From assembly GCA_003483745.1 (NCBI GenBank), contig DMYD01000050.1, positions 1 through 32,610 on the forward strand: a DNA stretch of 32,610 bases, read 5' to 3'. Shown here one piece after another: positions 8,101 to 14,200 of the stretch; the stretch's first letter is position 1; each line of letters starts with the position of its first letter. The position numbers and the translations under genes are program-made. The notes below the pieces were generated by a model. The model worked only from the letters and a program-made list of their open reading frames with translations, had not been told where the DNA came from and searched no databases. This DNA is from Roseburia sp. GTDB taxonomy: Bacteria > Bacillota > Clostridia > Lachnospirales > Lachnospiraceae.

Positions 8101-8338
8101 AGGGAGTCGTTTGTCAAAAGGTGGTTTACAGCTTAGAGGTTGTCAAATTGCAACAAGCTGGGAATGCTTTTGTGACTTTGGAAGAAAATTAGAAAATCTT
8201 AGCCTGCCTGTCAATTCACAGTGATGTTCTGCCACGGATGGCAGAACAAGGCTTCACGAGCCATGGAACAAAACAGACCTGGCTTGTTGCAATTTGATAG
8301 ACGAAAAACTAAAATCCACCTTTTGACACACGCTCCCT
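8101..8338. repeat. 238-bp imperfect inverted-repeat element (MITE- or REP-like)
   Basis: Both ends begin AGGGAG when read inward. TGTCAAAAGGTGG (8112-8124) matches the complement of 8316-8328 exactly. The 16-mer TCAAATTGCAACAAGC (8143-8158) matches the complement of 8282-8297 exactly. The centre holds a perfect 9-bp hairpin, GTTCTGCCA (8226-8234) with TGGCAGAAC (8239-8247), then a small one, GGCT/AGCC (8250-8253, 8259-8262). The element fills the gap between the hpf terminator and the degV stop, ending 5 bp from that stop. No gene and no obvious target duplication are seen. A diverged copy starts near 32568. Confidence 0.75.
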
Positions 8339-8343
8339 ATGAA

Positions 8344-9195
8344 TTAAGCATTATGGAAAAACGACACACAGATCGCCCCCGGTCCCGCATGGGTACCAAT
8401 CGTACTTCCAATCGTGCTGATCGGAAGTTCCTTCGTCTGTCCTGCCCAGAGATCTGCGCTGTCTGCAATATATTTCTGGAGCAGTGAATCATCAAGTCCG
8501 CTGTAACCTAACATATACGGCATGGAAAAATCAATGCCATTTTTATTTTTCACTTCCTGAATCAGAATATTATTTCCATTTTTAGATCCCCTGGCTTTTC
8601 CAAGAATCACAACTTCGCCTTTTTCAATGGCGATCACAGGTTTGATGGATAAGATATTCCCGGCCCAAGCAGCTGTTTTTGAGATGCGTCCGCCTTGTTT
8701 TAAATATTCGAGGGTGTCAAAGACGGCTAAAACACAGACGTCCTTTTTTTTCTCTTCGAGTTTTTCGGCAATCTCTTTCGCAGAGAGTCCCTCATCACGC
8801 AGCCTTACGGCATAAAGCACAAGGATCTGTTCGCCGAGACATACATTTAAGCTGTCAACTAAGGTGATACAGTCCTCGTAGCCATCGAGCGCAATGTGGG
8901 CACTCTGGTATGTTCCGGATAAAAGGGAGGACAGACAGATCACAACAGCGGTGTCGCCGGCTTCTTTTATTTCTTTGAATTTGGCTTCAAAATCATGTGG
9001 AGATACCTGACTGGTTGTCGGAATTGTTCCACATTCGATCAGTTTCTCATAAAATTCTCTGTGGGAAATGGTGACACCGTCCAGGTATTCCGTTTCTCCA
9101 AAGATGGTTTTTAAAGGCATATAATCAAGATTTAATACATCCGCACGTTCTTTCGTGAGATCCGATGCGGAATCTACTATAATTCGTACACTCAT
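8344..9195 (-). CDS. DegV/FakB-type fatty-acid-binding protein
   Basis: This gene encodes a 283-residue cytosolic DegV-family protein. Family members bind a long-chain fatty acid; the FakB members present it to the kinase FakA for phosphorylation before incorporation into phospholipid. Visible signatures are RIIVDSASDLT at the N-terminus, the ligand-contact TTSQVSP around residue 61, the glycine-rich LEYLKQGGRISKTAAWAGNILSIKP segment, and the terminal GTHAGPGA. The ATG at 9195 follows GGAGG; an earlier in-frame ATG at 9234 overlaps the operator and lacks a ribosome binding site. The gene stands alone with a strong promoter flanked by two TTTGA-N3-TCAAA palindromes, pointing to FabT-like lipid control. 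No fakA-like kinase gene is in the window. Which fatty acid it prefers cannot be read from sequence. Confidence 0.92.
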   Translation of the reverse strand: MSVRIIVDSASDLTKERADVLNLDYMPLKTIFGETEYLDGVTISHREFYEKLIECGTIPTTSQVSPHDFEAKFKEIKEAGDTAVVICLSSLLSGTYQSAHIALDGYEDCITLVDSLNVCLGEQILVLYAVRLRDEGLSAKEIAEKLEEKKKDVCVLAVFDTLEYLKQGGRISKTAAWAGNILSIKPVIAIEKGEVVILGKARGSKNGNNILIQEVKNKNGIDFSMPYMLGYSGLDDSLLQKYIADSADLWAGQTKELPISTIGSTIGTHAGPGAICVSFFHNA

Positions 9196-9217
9196 TTTTT
9201 TTCCTCCAGATAAAATA

Positions 9218-9232
9218 GTTTGACTATCAAAC
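9218..9232 (-). promoter_or_regulatory. FabT-like operator at the degV transcription start
   Basis: GTTTGACTATCAAAC has 6-bp arms around CTA and sits just downstream of the -10, covering the expected start of transcription. It closely resembles the FabT site known from streptococci (TTTGATTATCAAA). Assignment to a FabT-type MarR regulator is inference. Confidence 0.6.
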
Positions 9233-9239
9233 AAAATTA

Positions 9240-9268
9240 AATATAAAGGAAGAACAAAGTGTTGTCAA
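9240..9268 (-). promoter_or_regulatory. degV promoter
   Basis: On the minus strand there is a perfect -35 TTGACA (9263-9268), a 17-nt spacer and -10 TATATT (9240-9245). Confidence 0.75.
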
Positions 9269-9273
9269 GATAT

Positions 9274-9286
9274 TTTGATGATCAAA
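9274..9286 (-). promoter_or_regulatory. Second FabT-like operator upstream of degV
   Basis: TTTGATGATCAAA is a perfect 13-bp palindrome about 5 bp upstream of the -35. Together with the site at 9218-9232 it brackets the promoter. Confidence 0.55.
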
Positions 9287-9314
9287 GTATTGCAAAATAA
9301 AAAATCGAATGTAG

Positions 9315-9342
9315 TTGACAAAAATCGACAGACATATGATAC
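9315..9342 (+). promoter_or_regulatory. Candidate promoter of the small ORF
   Basis: A perfect -35 TTGACA (9315-9320) is followed by 16 nt and a weak -10 TGATAC (9337-9342); GATACT one base later gives a 17-nt spacer. Confidence 0.4.
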
Positions 9343-9380
9343 TTGTGTAGTACAAATGCCTGCATGGCAGTAGAGTAAAA

Positions 9381-9683
9381 GTGGAAAATTATATAAAAAA
9401 GCAGGAAAAAGCGGAAAAAATGTGTAACGGGGTAGAGATACTTATGGATCTCGCAAGAAGGTATCCGGAACTATGGAATGAAATCGACAGGCAGTGCACT
9501 GGAAACAGGGAGCGATATGGATTGCTCTGTGAAATATTGCTGGCAGATGAAGAAGAACGCTGCGAGGATATAGTTACAAAAATATACCGGTATGGAAGTA
9601 TGATCGGGCGACAGGATTTGCTGGGACGACAGATATTTTTGTGGCTGCAGCAGGCATTAAGGACGGGGGAAATCGGGGAGTAA
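9381..9683 (+). CDS. Small hypothetical protein
   Basis: This gene encodes a possible 100-residue protein that I do not recognise. It is charged and mostly helical by composition, with no signal peptide or membrane segment and two CxxxxE-type stretches but no metal motif. It starts with GTG at 9381 with only a weak purine stretch upstream; an in-frame ATG at 9420 (codon 14) is the alternative. A TTGACA promoter-like sequence lies 60 nt upstream, supporting expression, and no gene is seen on the opposite strand. It could be a real lineage-specific gene or chance; its codon use is plausible. Confidence 0.45.
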   Translation: MENYIKKQEKAEKMCNGVEILMDLARRYPELWNEIDRQCTGNRERYGLLCEILLADEEERCEDIVTKIYRYGSMIGRQDLLGRQIFLWLQQALRTGEIGE

Positions 9684-9790
9684 AAAGAAAAAAAGTGTTT
9701 GCCTGCCGGGGGTATTGCCGAGAGGCTGAAAAATAAATAAGAAAGGATGTCATGCAGGCATAAAAAAGTAGAAAGGAATGTGCAAATTTC

Positions 9791-9819
9791 TTGCCACATA
9801 AAGAAAAAAGGTATACTAT
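9791..9819 (+). promoter_or_regulatory. Candidate ddl-murF promoter
   Basis: -35 TTGCCA (9791-9796), a 17-nt spacer and -10 TACTAT (9814-9819) lie about 37 nt upstream of the ddl start; overlapping TATACT and TATAAA give alternative registers. Confidence 0.45.
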
Positions 9820-9856
9820 AAAGCAGAAATGTTTTTATGAGTAAGGAGAATATACC

Positions 9857-10912
9857 ATGAAGATTATTGTTTTAGCAGGTGGTTTAAGCACAGAAAGAGA
9901 TGTTTCCTTTAAAACCGGAGATATGGTGGCAAAGGCATTGAGAGAGAATGGACATCAGGTAATTTTGCTTGATGTATTTATGGGATACAGTGATAAAAAA
10001 GAAGATCTGACCGGTATTTTTGACCGGAGTGAAGAAGTGAGTGTCAAAGTATCCGGAATACCGGAAATTGCACCGGATCTTGCAAAGGTAAAAGCATCCA
10101 GAAAAGATCAGTCAGACAATTTCTTTGGACCGAATGTGATCGAACTATGTCAGATGTCAGACATCGTATTCATGGCATTACATGGAGAAAACGGGGAAAA
10201 CGGCAAGATTCAGGCGGCATTTGATCTGTTTGGCATCCGGTATACAGGAAGCGGCTATTTAAGCAGCGCACTTGCCATGGACAAGGAGATGTCCAAAAAA
10301 CTGTTTTTATCTGCAGGGATACCGGCGCCAAAGGGTGCATCCATGAAGAAAAATGAGCGCAGTGATGATATAAAAGACCTTGGTATCCAGTTCCCATGTG
10401 TGGTAAAACCATGCTGTGGAGGTTCTAGTATCGGTGTTTCCATCGCGCATAATGCGGATGAATATAAAGCTGCTTTAGATGAGGCATTTCACTGGGAAGA
10501 AAACCTGATCGTGGAAGAGTATGTAAAAGGACGTGAGTTTTCTGTCGGCGTGATTGAAGGAAAGGCACTTCCAATCATTGAGATCGCACCGGTACAGGGA
10601 TTTTATGATTACAAAAATAAATACAAAGCAGGCAGTGCGGTTGAAACCTGTCCGGCAAAACTTTCGGACGAAGTTACAGAAAAAATGCAGCATTATGCAG
10701 AGCAGGTGGCACAGGTACTTGGGCTTGATACTTATTCCCGCACAGATTTCCTGTTAGATGAGAAAGAAAATATCTACTGTCTGGAAGCAAATACATTGCC
10801 GGGAATGACTCCAACAAGTCTTCTTCCACAGGAGGCACAGGTTGTCGGTGTGAATTTTAACGAACTGTGTGAGAAGCTGATCCAAATTTCGATGGATAAA
10901 TACGAGAAATAA
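9857..10912 (+). CDS. ddl: D-alanine--D-alanine ligase
   Basis: This gene encodes a 351-residue ATP-grasp enzyme that makes D-Ala-D-Ala for peptidoglycan. The N-terminal domain starts MKIIVLAGGLSTERDVS and includes HGENGENGKIQ. The ATP-grasp region shows VVKPCCGGSSIGVSI, EEYVKGREFSVGVIEG, and the metal-binding EANTLPGMTPTSLLP near the C-terminus. The omega-loop reads FYDYKNKY, keeping the tyrosine that marks D-Ala-D-Ala rather than D-Ala-D-Lac (VanA-type) ligases. An insertion of about 40 residues before FFGPNVIELC is longer than in E. coli DdlB (306 residues). TAAGGAG precedes the ATG. It lies 55 nt upstream of murF, whose product uses the dipeptide directly, so the two form a pathway operon. 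Confidence 0.95.
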   Translation: MKIIVLAGGLSTERDVSFKTGDMVAKALRENGHQVILLDVFMGYSDKKEDLTGIFDRSEEVSVKVSGIPEIAPDLAKVKASRKDQSDNFFGPNVIELCQMSDIVFMALHGENGENGKIQAAFDLFGIRYTGSGYLSSALAMDKEMSKKLFLSAGIPAPKGASMKKNERSDDIKDLGIQFPCVVKPCCGGSSIGVSIAHNADEYKAALDEAFHWEENLIVEEYVKGREFSVGVIEGKALPIIEIAPVQGFYDYKNKYKAGSAVETCPAKLSDEVTEKMQHYAEQVAQVLGLDTYSRTDFLLDEKENIYCLEANTLPGMTPTSLLPQEAQVVGVNFNELCEKLIQISMDKYEK

Positions 10913-10967
10913 TAAGAGATTCTTGCAAAAGCAAATGCAAAACGAATCGCATGAAATGAGGTAGATC

Positions 10968-12380
10968 ATGAAGAATATGACGCTGGAGCGTATTACGGAA
11001 GTATGCGGCGGAGTATATTATGGCAGCGTGGCAGACAGGAAGAAAGAAATTACCGGAGCGGTGATCGACAGCAGACAGGTGGAGCCGGGATATCTTTTTA
11101 TTGCAGTAAGGGGGGAAAAGGTAGATGGGCATCAGTTTATCCCGCAGGTGTTTGAAAAAGGTGCACTTGCCGTATTATCCGAACAGGAACTGTCAGATCC
11201 GGCGGGCCCGTATATCAGAGTGGAATCGACACTTGGTGCAATGAAAAAAATTGCAGCATATTACCGGAGAACACTTGATATTAAGGTTGTCGGAATTACC
11301 GGAAGTGTCGGAAAAACGAGCACAAAAGAGATGATCGCATCGGTTCTCTCACAGAAGTATAATGTGTTAAAGACTGAGGGTAACTTCAATAATGAGATTG
11401 GTCTGCCGCTTACGATTTTTAAAATCAGAGAGCAGCATGATGTGGCAGTGCTTGAGATGGGAATTTCAGAATTTGGGGAGATGCACCGTCTTGCCGAGAT
11501 GGCATATCCGGATATCTGCGTGATCACAAATATCGGATTGTGTCATCTGGAAAATCTGCTGACCAGAGATGGAATATTAAAGGCAAAAACGGAAAGTTTT
11601 GAACATCTGACACCAGAAGGGATTGCCGTGTTAAACGGAGATGATGACAAACTCTGTGAGAAAAAGATGGTAAACGGCAAACCGGCAGTATTTTATGGTA
11701 TCGGAAAAGAAGCGAAGCTTGCAAAGACCGGGCAGGGAGAAAAATATCTTGCCGAAAAGGAAGTATATGCAACGGATGTGGAACCAATAGGGTTAGATGG
11801 AACAAAAGCGGTGATACATACTGGCGCAGAGAGTTTTGCAGTGACGATTCCGATCGCCGGTGAGCATAATGTATACAATGCGTTAGCGGCAGTCTGTGTT
11901 GCGGGAAAACTCGGACTTAGTATCGATGAAATGAAACGCGGTATTGAGTCAGTGAAAACGATTGGAGGAAGAAGCAATCTGATCCATAAAGATGGAATGA
12001 CGATTATCGATGACTGTTATAATGCGAACCCTGTTTCTATGCAGGCATCCATCGATGTGCTTGCAGCAGCACCCGGCAGGAAAATTGCTGTGCTTGGCGA
12101 TATGGGAGAACTCGGCGAAAACGAGAAAGCACTGCATGCCATGGTTGGAGAGCATTTTGCAGGAAAAGGAATCGATGTTTTATTTGCGGCAGGCACATTA
12201 TCAGAGAGTCTGGCACAGGCGGTAAGAAAATGCAGCAGGGAGACGGAGGTTCATTATTTTAAAACAAAAGATGAACTGACAGCAGAATTGTTACCTTATG
12301 TGAAGAGTGGTGACACGATATTAGTAAAGGCATCTCACTTTATGGGATTCCCGGAGGTTGTAGGACAGCTTACAAAGTGA
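10968..12380 (+). CDS. murF: UDP-MurNAc-tripeptide--D-Ala-D-Ala ligase
   Basis: This gene encodes a 470-residue Mur ligase that adds D-Ala-D-Ala to the UDP-MurNAc-tripeptide, the last cytoplasmic step of the peptidoglycan precursor. The N-terminal UDP-binding domain includes GAVIDSRQVEPGYLFIAVRG. The ATP-binding P-loop GITGSVGKTS is at about 109-118. The central domain contains NFNNEIGLPLT and HLENL, and the C-terminal domain contains GGRSNLI, DDCYNANPVSM and VLGDMGELGE, all typical of MurF. The length is normal (450-480). GAGGT lies about 6 nt before the ATG. It follows ddl and ends at a strong terminator. Confidence 0.96.
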   Translation: MKNMTLERITEVCGGVYYGSVADRKKEITGAVIDSRQVEPGYLFIAVRGEKVDGHQFIPQVFEKGALAVLSEQELSDPAGPYIRVESTLGAMKKIAAYYRRTLDIKVVGITGSVGKTSTKEMIASVLSQKYNVLKTEGNFNNEIGLPLTIFKIREQHDVAVLEMGISEFGEMHRLAEMAYPDICVITNIGLCHLENLLTRDGILKAKTESFEHLTPEGIAVLNGDDDKLCEKKMVNGKPAVFYGIGKEAKLAKTGQGEKYLAEKEVYATDVEPIGLDGTKAVIHTGAESFAVTIPIAGEHNVYNALAAVCVAGKLGLSIDEMKRGIESVKTIGGRSNLIHKDGMTIIDDCYNANPVSMQASIDVLAAAPGRKIAVLGDMGELGENEKALHAMVGEHFAGKGIDVLFAAGTLSESLAQAVRKCSRETEVHYFKTKDELTAELLPYVKSGDTILVKASHFMGFPEVVGQLTK

Positions 12381-12393
12381 TAAAAGTTTACAG

Positions 12394-12433
12394 AAAAATC
12401 CCCGGATCACAGGAATGTGGTCCGGGGATTTTT
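12394..12433. terminator. Bidirectional terminator between murF and plsC
   Basis: AAAAATCCCCGGA (12394-12406) pairs perfectly with TCCGGGGATTTTT (12421-12433). The stem continues inward with TCAC opposite GTGG, leaving a 6-nt loop. T runs are present on both strands, and the two genes converge here. Confidence 0.92.
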
Positions 12434-12446
12434 GCCTTTTTCTAAA

Positions 12447-13181
12447 TTAAATCTGTGGATTATTTTTTTCAAGCATATCGGCAATCACATTCTGACAGTG
12501 TGCACCAATTTTTTTGCGTGTATCTTTGTCTAAAGATTTCGGGTCGATCGGTTTGCCGTATTCTACAATGACATGTACCGGTTTTACTTTTGGAAAATGT
12601 GCTTCTAAAATATCGGCGGAGCCGGAAATTGCCATAGGTACGATCAGACAGCCGGTCTTTTCTGCCATTTTAAAGCTTCCCTCTTTAAATGGGAGCATCA
12701 GATCGTCTGTTTTGTTGCGTGTTCCCTCTGGAAAAATGCACATGGAAATCCCGTTTTTGATATTATCAATTCCCGCAAGGATTGTTTTTAAAGCCTCTTT
12801 GACATCGGAACGGTTGATGAACAGACAGTGCAGCCTCGTCATCCAGGTAGATAAAAGAGGAACCTTTTTCATGGAATCTTTTGCCACATAGCCGGTCAGA
12901 CGAGGGCAGCGTGAGTAGGTGATGATGATGTCGAAATAACTTCTGTGATTGCCGATATAGAGAACCGGCTGGTCTTTTGGAACATTTTCTTCTCCGATGA
13001 TGGTAAGTTTCGTGCCGCAGATAAATAAAATGACACGAAATGCCCACTGTACCATGCGGAGCTGGCTGATATCAGCGGCCTGACGATTGAATTTTCCGAT
13101 GATCCATTCAACAAAAAGAACCGGAATACCAATGATCAGGTAGAGTATAGCGAAAAGCAATGCAAGTATTGCGCGTAACAT
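12447..13181 (-). CDS. plsC: 1-acyl-sn-glycerol-3-phosphate acyltransferase
   Basis: This gene encodes a 244-residue membrane enzyme that acylates lysophosphatidate to phosphatidate in phospholipid synthesis. A hydrophobic N-terminal segment (residues 3-28) anchors it. Acyltransferase motifs follow: NHRSYFD at 78-84 (HX4D catalytic), a GYVAKDSMKKVPL acceptor region near 97-109, FPEGTR at 150-155, and VPMAISG. The length is that of the short PlsC family. The ATG at 13181 is chosen because AAAGGA lies about 7 nt upstream and the hydrophobic segment follows at once; an in-frame ATG 24 codons earlier would start within the promoter. It is monocistronic on the minus strand, sharing a terminator with murF. 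Confidence 0.92.
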   Translation of the reverse strand: MLRAILALLFAILYLIIGIPVLFVEWIIGKFNRQAADISQLRMVQWAFRVILFICGTKLTIIGEENVPKDQPVLYIGNHRSYFDIIITYSRCPRLTGYVAKDSMKKVPLLSTWMTRLHCLFINRSDVKEALKTILAGIDNIKNGISMCIFPEGTRNKTDDLMLPFKEGSFKMAEKTGCLIVPMAISGSADILEAHFPKVKPVHVIVEYGKPIDPKSLDKDTRKKIGAHCQNVIADMLEKNNPQI

Positions 13182-13224
13182 AGTACGTCCTTTCCGGGGA
13201 AATCCCCATGTTTTATATACCCAC

Positions 13225-13253
13225 ATTATATCGGGTATGCGAGGGAAAAACAA
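13225..13253 (-). promoter_or_regulatory. plsC promoter
   Basis: On the minus strand a perfect -10 TATAAT (13225-13230) lies 17 nt from a weak -35 TTGTTT (13248-13253). Confidence 0.5.
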
Positions 13254-13330
13254 CTAAAAAAGACATATTTAAAGGAAGGAAGGCATATATTAAGATAGAA
13301 GCGAAAACTGGGGGCAGGTGTAGAGAAAGC

Positions 13331-13747
13331 ATGTTTCGAAAGTATCTGGTAAAAATATGTGGGGTTAGTCTGCTGATGGCGGGACTGATTGGCGGATGCA
13401 GTATTGAACAGACAAATGAAACAAAAGTCAGTGATCTTACATATACGATCGTTGAGGAATCTGAAACGCCGGAAGAGTTAAAAACAATGATCGAGGAAAA
13501 GAAAACGGCGGATTTTAAACTTACTTATGAATTGAAGGATGATCTGTATATTGTGCGTGGATATGGGGAGCAGGCGACAGGAGGATACAGTATTTGTGTG
13601 AGGGATTGTTATCTGACAACAAATGCAGTGGTGTTTGATACAGAGCTTATTGGACCAAGAAAGGGAGAAGTTACAAACGCAAGTCCAAGTTGTCCTTATA
13701 TTGTAATACAGGTAAAAAACCAGGACAAAAGTATCATTTTTGAGTAA
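13331..13747 (+). CDS. Lipoprotein with PrcB-like C-terminal domain
   Basis: This gene encodes a 138-residue predicted lipoprotein. The ATG at 13331 is chosen because it begins a lipoprotein signal peptide: MFRKYLVKIC, a hydrophobic core, then the lipobox LIGGC with lipidated cysteine C23. A GGTG stretch about 10 nt upstream is a modest ribosome binding site. The C-terminal 70 residues (GYGEQATGGYSICVRDC, then TELIGPRKGEV and SCPYIVIQV) match the pattern of the PrcB C-terminal domain, named after a spirochaete protease-complex subunit; in Firmicutes the role is unknown. The longer frame upstream to 13208 overlaps the plsC promoter and lacks a ribosome binding site. It is the only gene between plsC and veg and is probably monocistronic. 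Confidence 0.8.
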   Translation: MFRKYLVKICGVSLLMAGLIGGCSIEQTNETKVSDLTYTIVEESETPEELKTMIEEKKTADFKLTYELKDDLYIVRGYGEQATGGYSICVRDCYLTTNAVVFDTELIGPRKGEVTNASPSCPYIVIQVKNQDKSIIFE

Positions 13748-13783
13748 ATATTCTTAACATTTTTTTAAATAATTCAATTATGT

Positions 13784-13812
13784 TTGACAAAAATTTAGCA
13801 CAGTGCTATTCT
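13784..13812 (+). promoter_or_regulatory. veg promoter
   Basis: -35 TTGACA (13784-13789), a 17-nt spacer and -10 TATTCT (13807-13812). This is a near-consensus promoter, in keeping with the strong veg promoter known in Bacillus subtilis. Confidence 0.75.
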
Positions 13813-13891
13813 AAAGCGGAAAGAAATCCGGTAGAAATGATAATTATGATTACAAGTGATTACAGAATACCGGATTAAGGAGGTAGAACAC

Positions 13892-14134
13892 ATGCAACAG
13901 GCAGACATCAGAAAAGTTCGGGCATCCGTGCATCAGCAGTGCGGGAAAAAAGTAATGATTCAGCTTGACCGAGGACGCAATAAAGTTGACATCCAGGAAG
14001 GCGTCATCCAGAATGCTTACCCAAGTGTATTCACGATCCTGGTAAATGATGAGCGTGAAGAAAATCCACCTCAGTTATTATCATTCAGTTATTCTGATAT
14101 TATTACAAGAGATATACGCATGAAGTTGTGCTAG
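13892..14134 (+). CDS. veg: Veg family protein
   Basis: This gene encodes an 80-residue Veg-family protein. In B. subtilis, Veg stimulates biofilm matrix genes and is abundantly transcribed. The signature is VRASVHQQCGKKVMIQLDRGRNKVDIQEGVIQNAYPSVFTILV (seen across residues 8-50), then SFSYSDIITRDIRM. The length fits the family (about 85). The ATG at 13892 follows AAGGAGG with 9-nt spacing; an in-frame ATG at 13856 lacks a site. Its terminator overlaps the start of the next gene (14147-14200). Confidence 0.93.
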   Translation: MQQADIRKVRASVHQQCGKKVMIQLDRGRNKVDIQEGVIQNAYPSVFTILVNDEREENPPQLLSFSYSDIITRDIRMKLC

Positions 14135-14146
14135 ACAGGTATAAAA

Positions 14147-14200
14147 TCCTCCATGTCCGAATAAGATGGTTATAAAGATTCGGAATGGGGGACTTTTTTT
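14147..14200 (+). terminator. veg terminator overlapping the next ribosome binding site
   Basis: TCCTCCAT (14147-14154) and TCCGAAT (14156-14162) pair with ATTCGGA (14178-14184) and ATGGGGGA (14185-14192), with one bulged G and one G-T pair. C and seven T follow (14194-14200). The 3' arm GGGGG and T run sit directly before the TTG start at 14199. Confidence 0.8.

Noticed and set aside
8221..8487. 88-codon plus-strand ORF
   Set aside because: It lies in the inverted-repeat element and runs antisense into degV; no ribosome binding site.
9700..9760. TGCCTGC ... GCAGGCA inverted repeat before ddl
   Set aside because: The arms are 7 bp and 47 nt apart with no T run; likely chance.
9389..9799. 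136-codon minus-strand ORF opposite the small hypothetical gene
   Set aside because: Low-complexity S/F/C-rich translation, no ribosome binding site and no promoter; the plus-strand frame has better support.
9857..10912. VanA-type D-Ala-D-Lac ligase
   Set aside because: The omega-loop keeps the FYDYKNKY tyrosine of D-Ala-D-Ala ligases, and the gene sits with murF, with no vanH or vanX.
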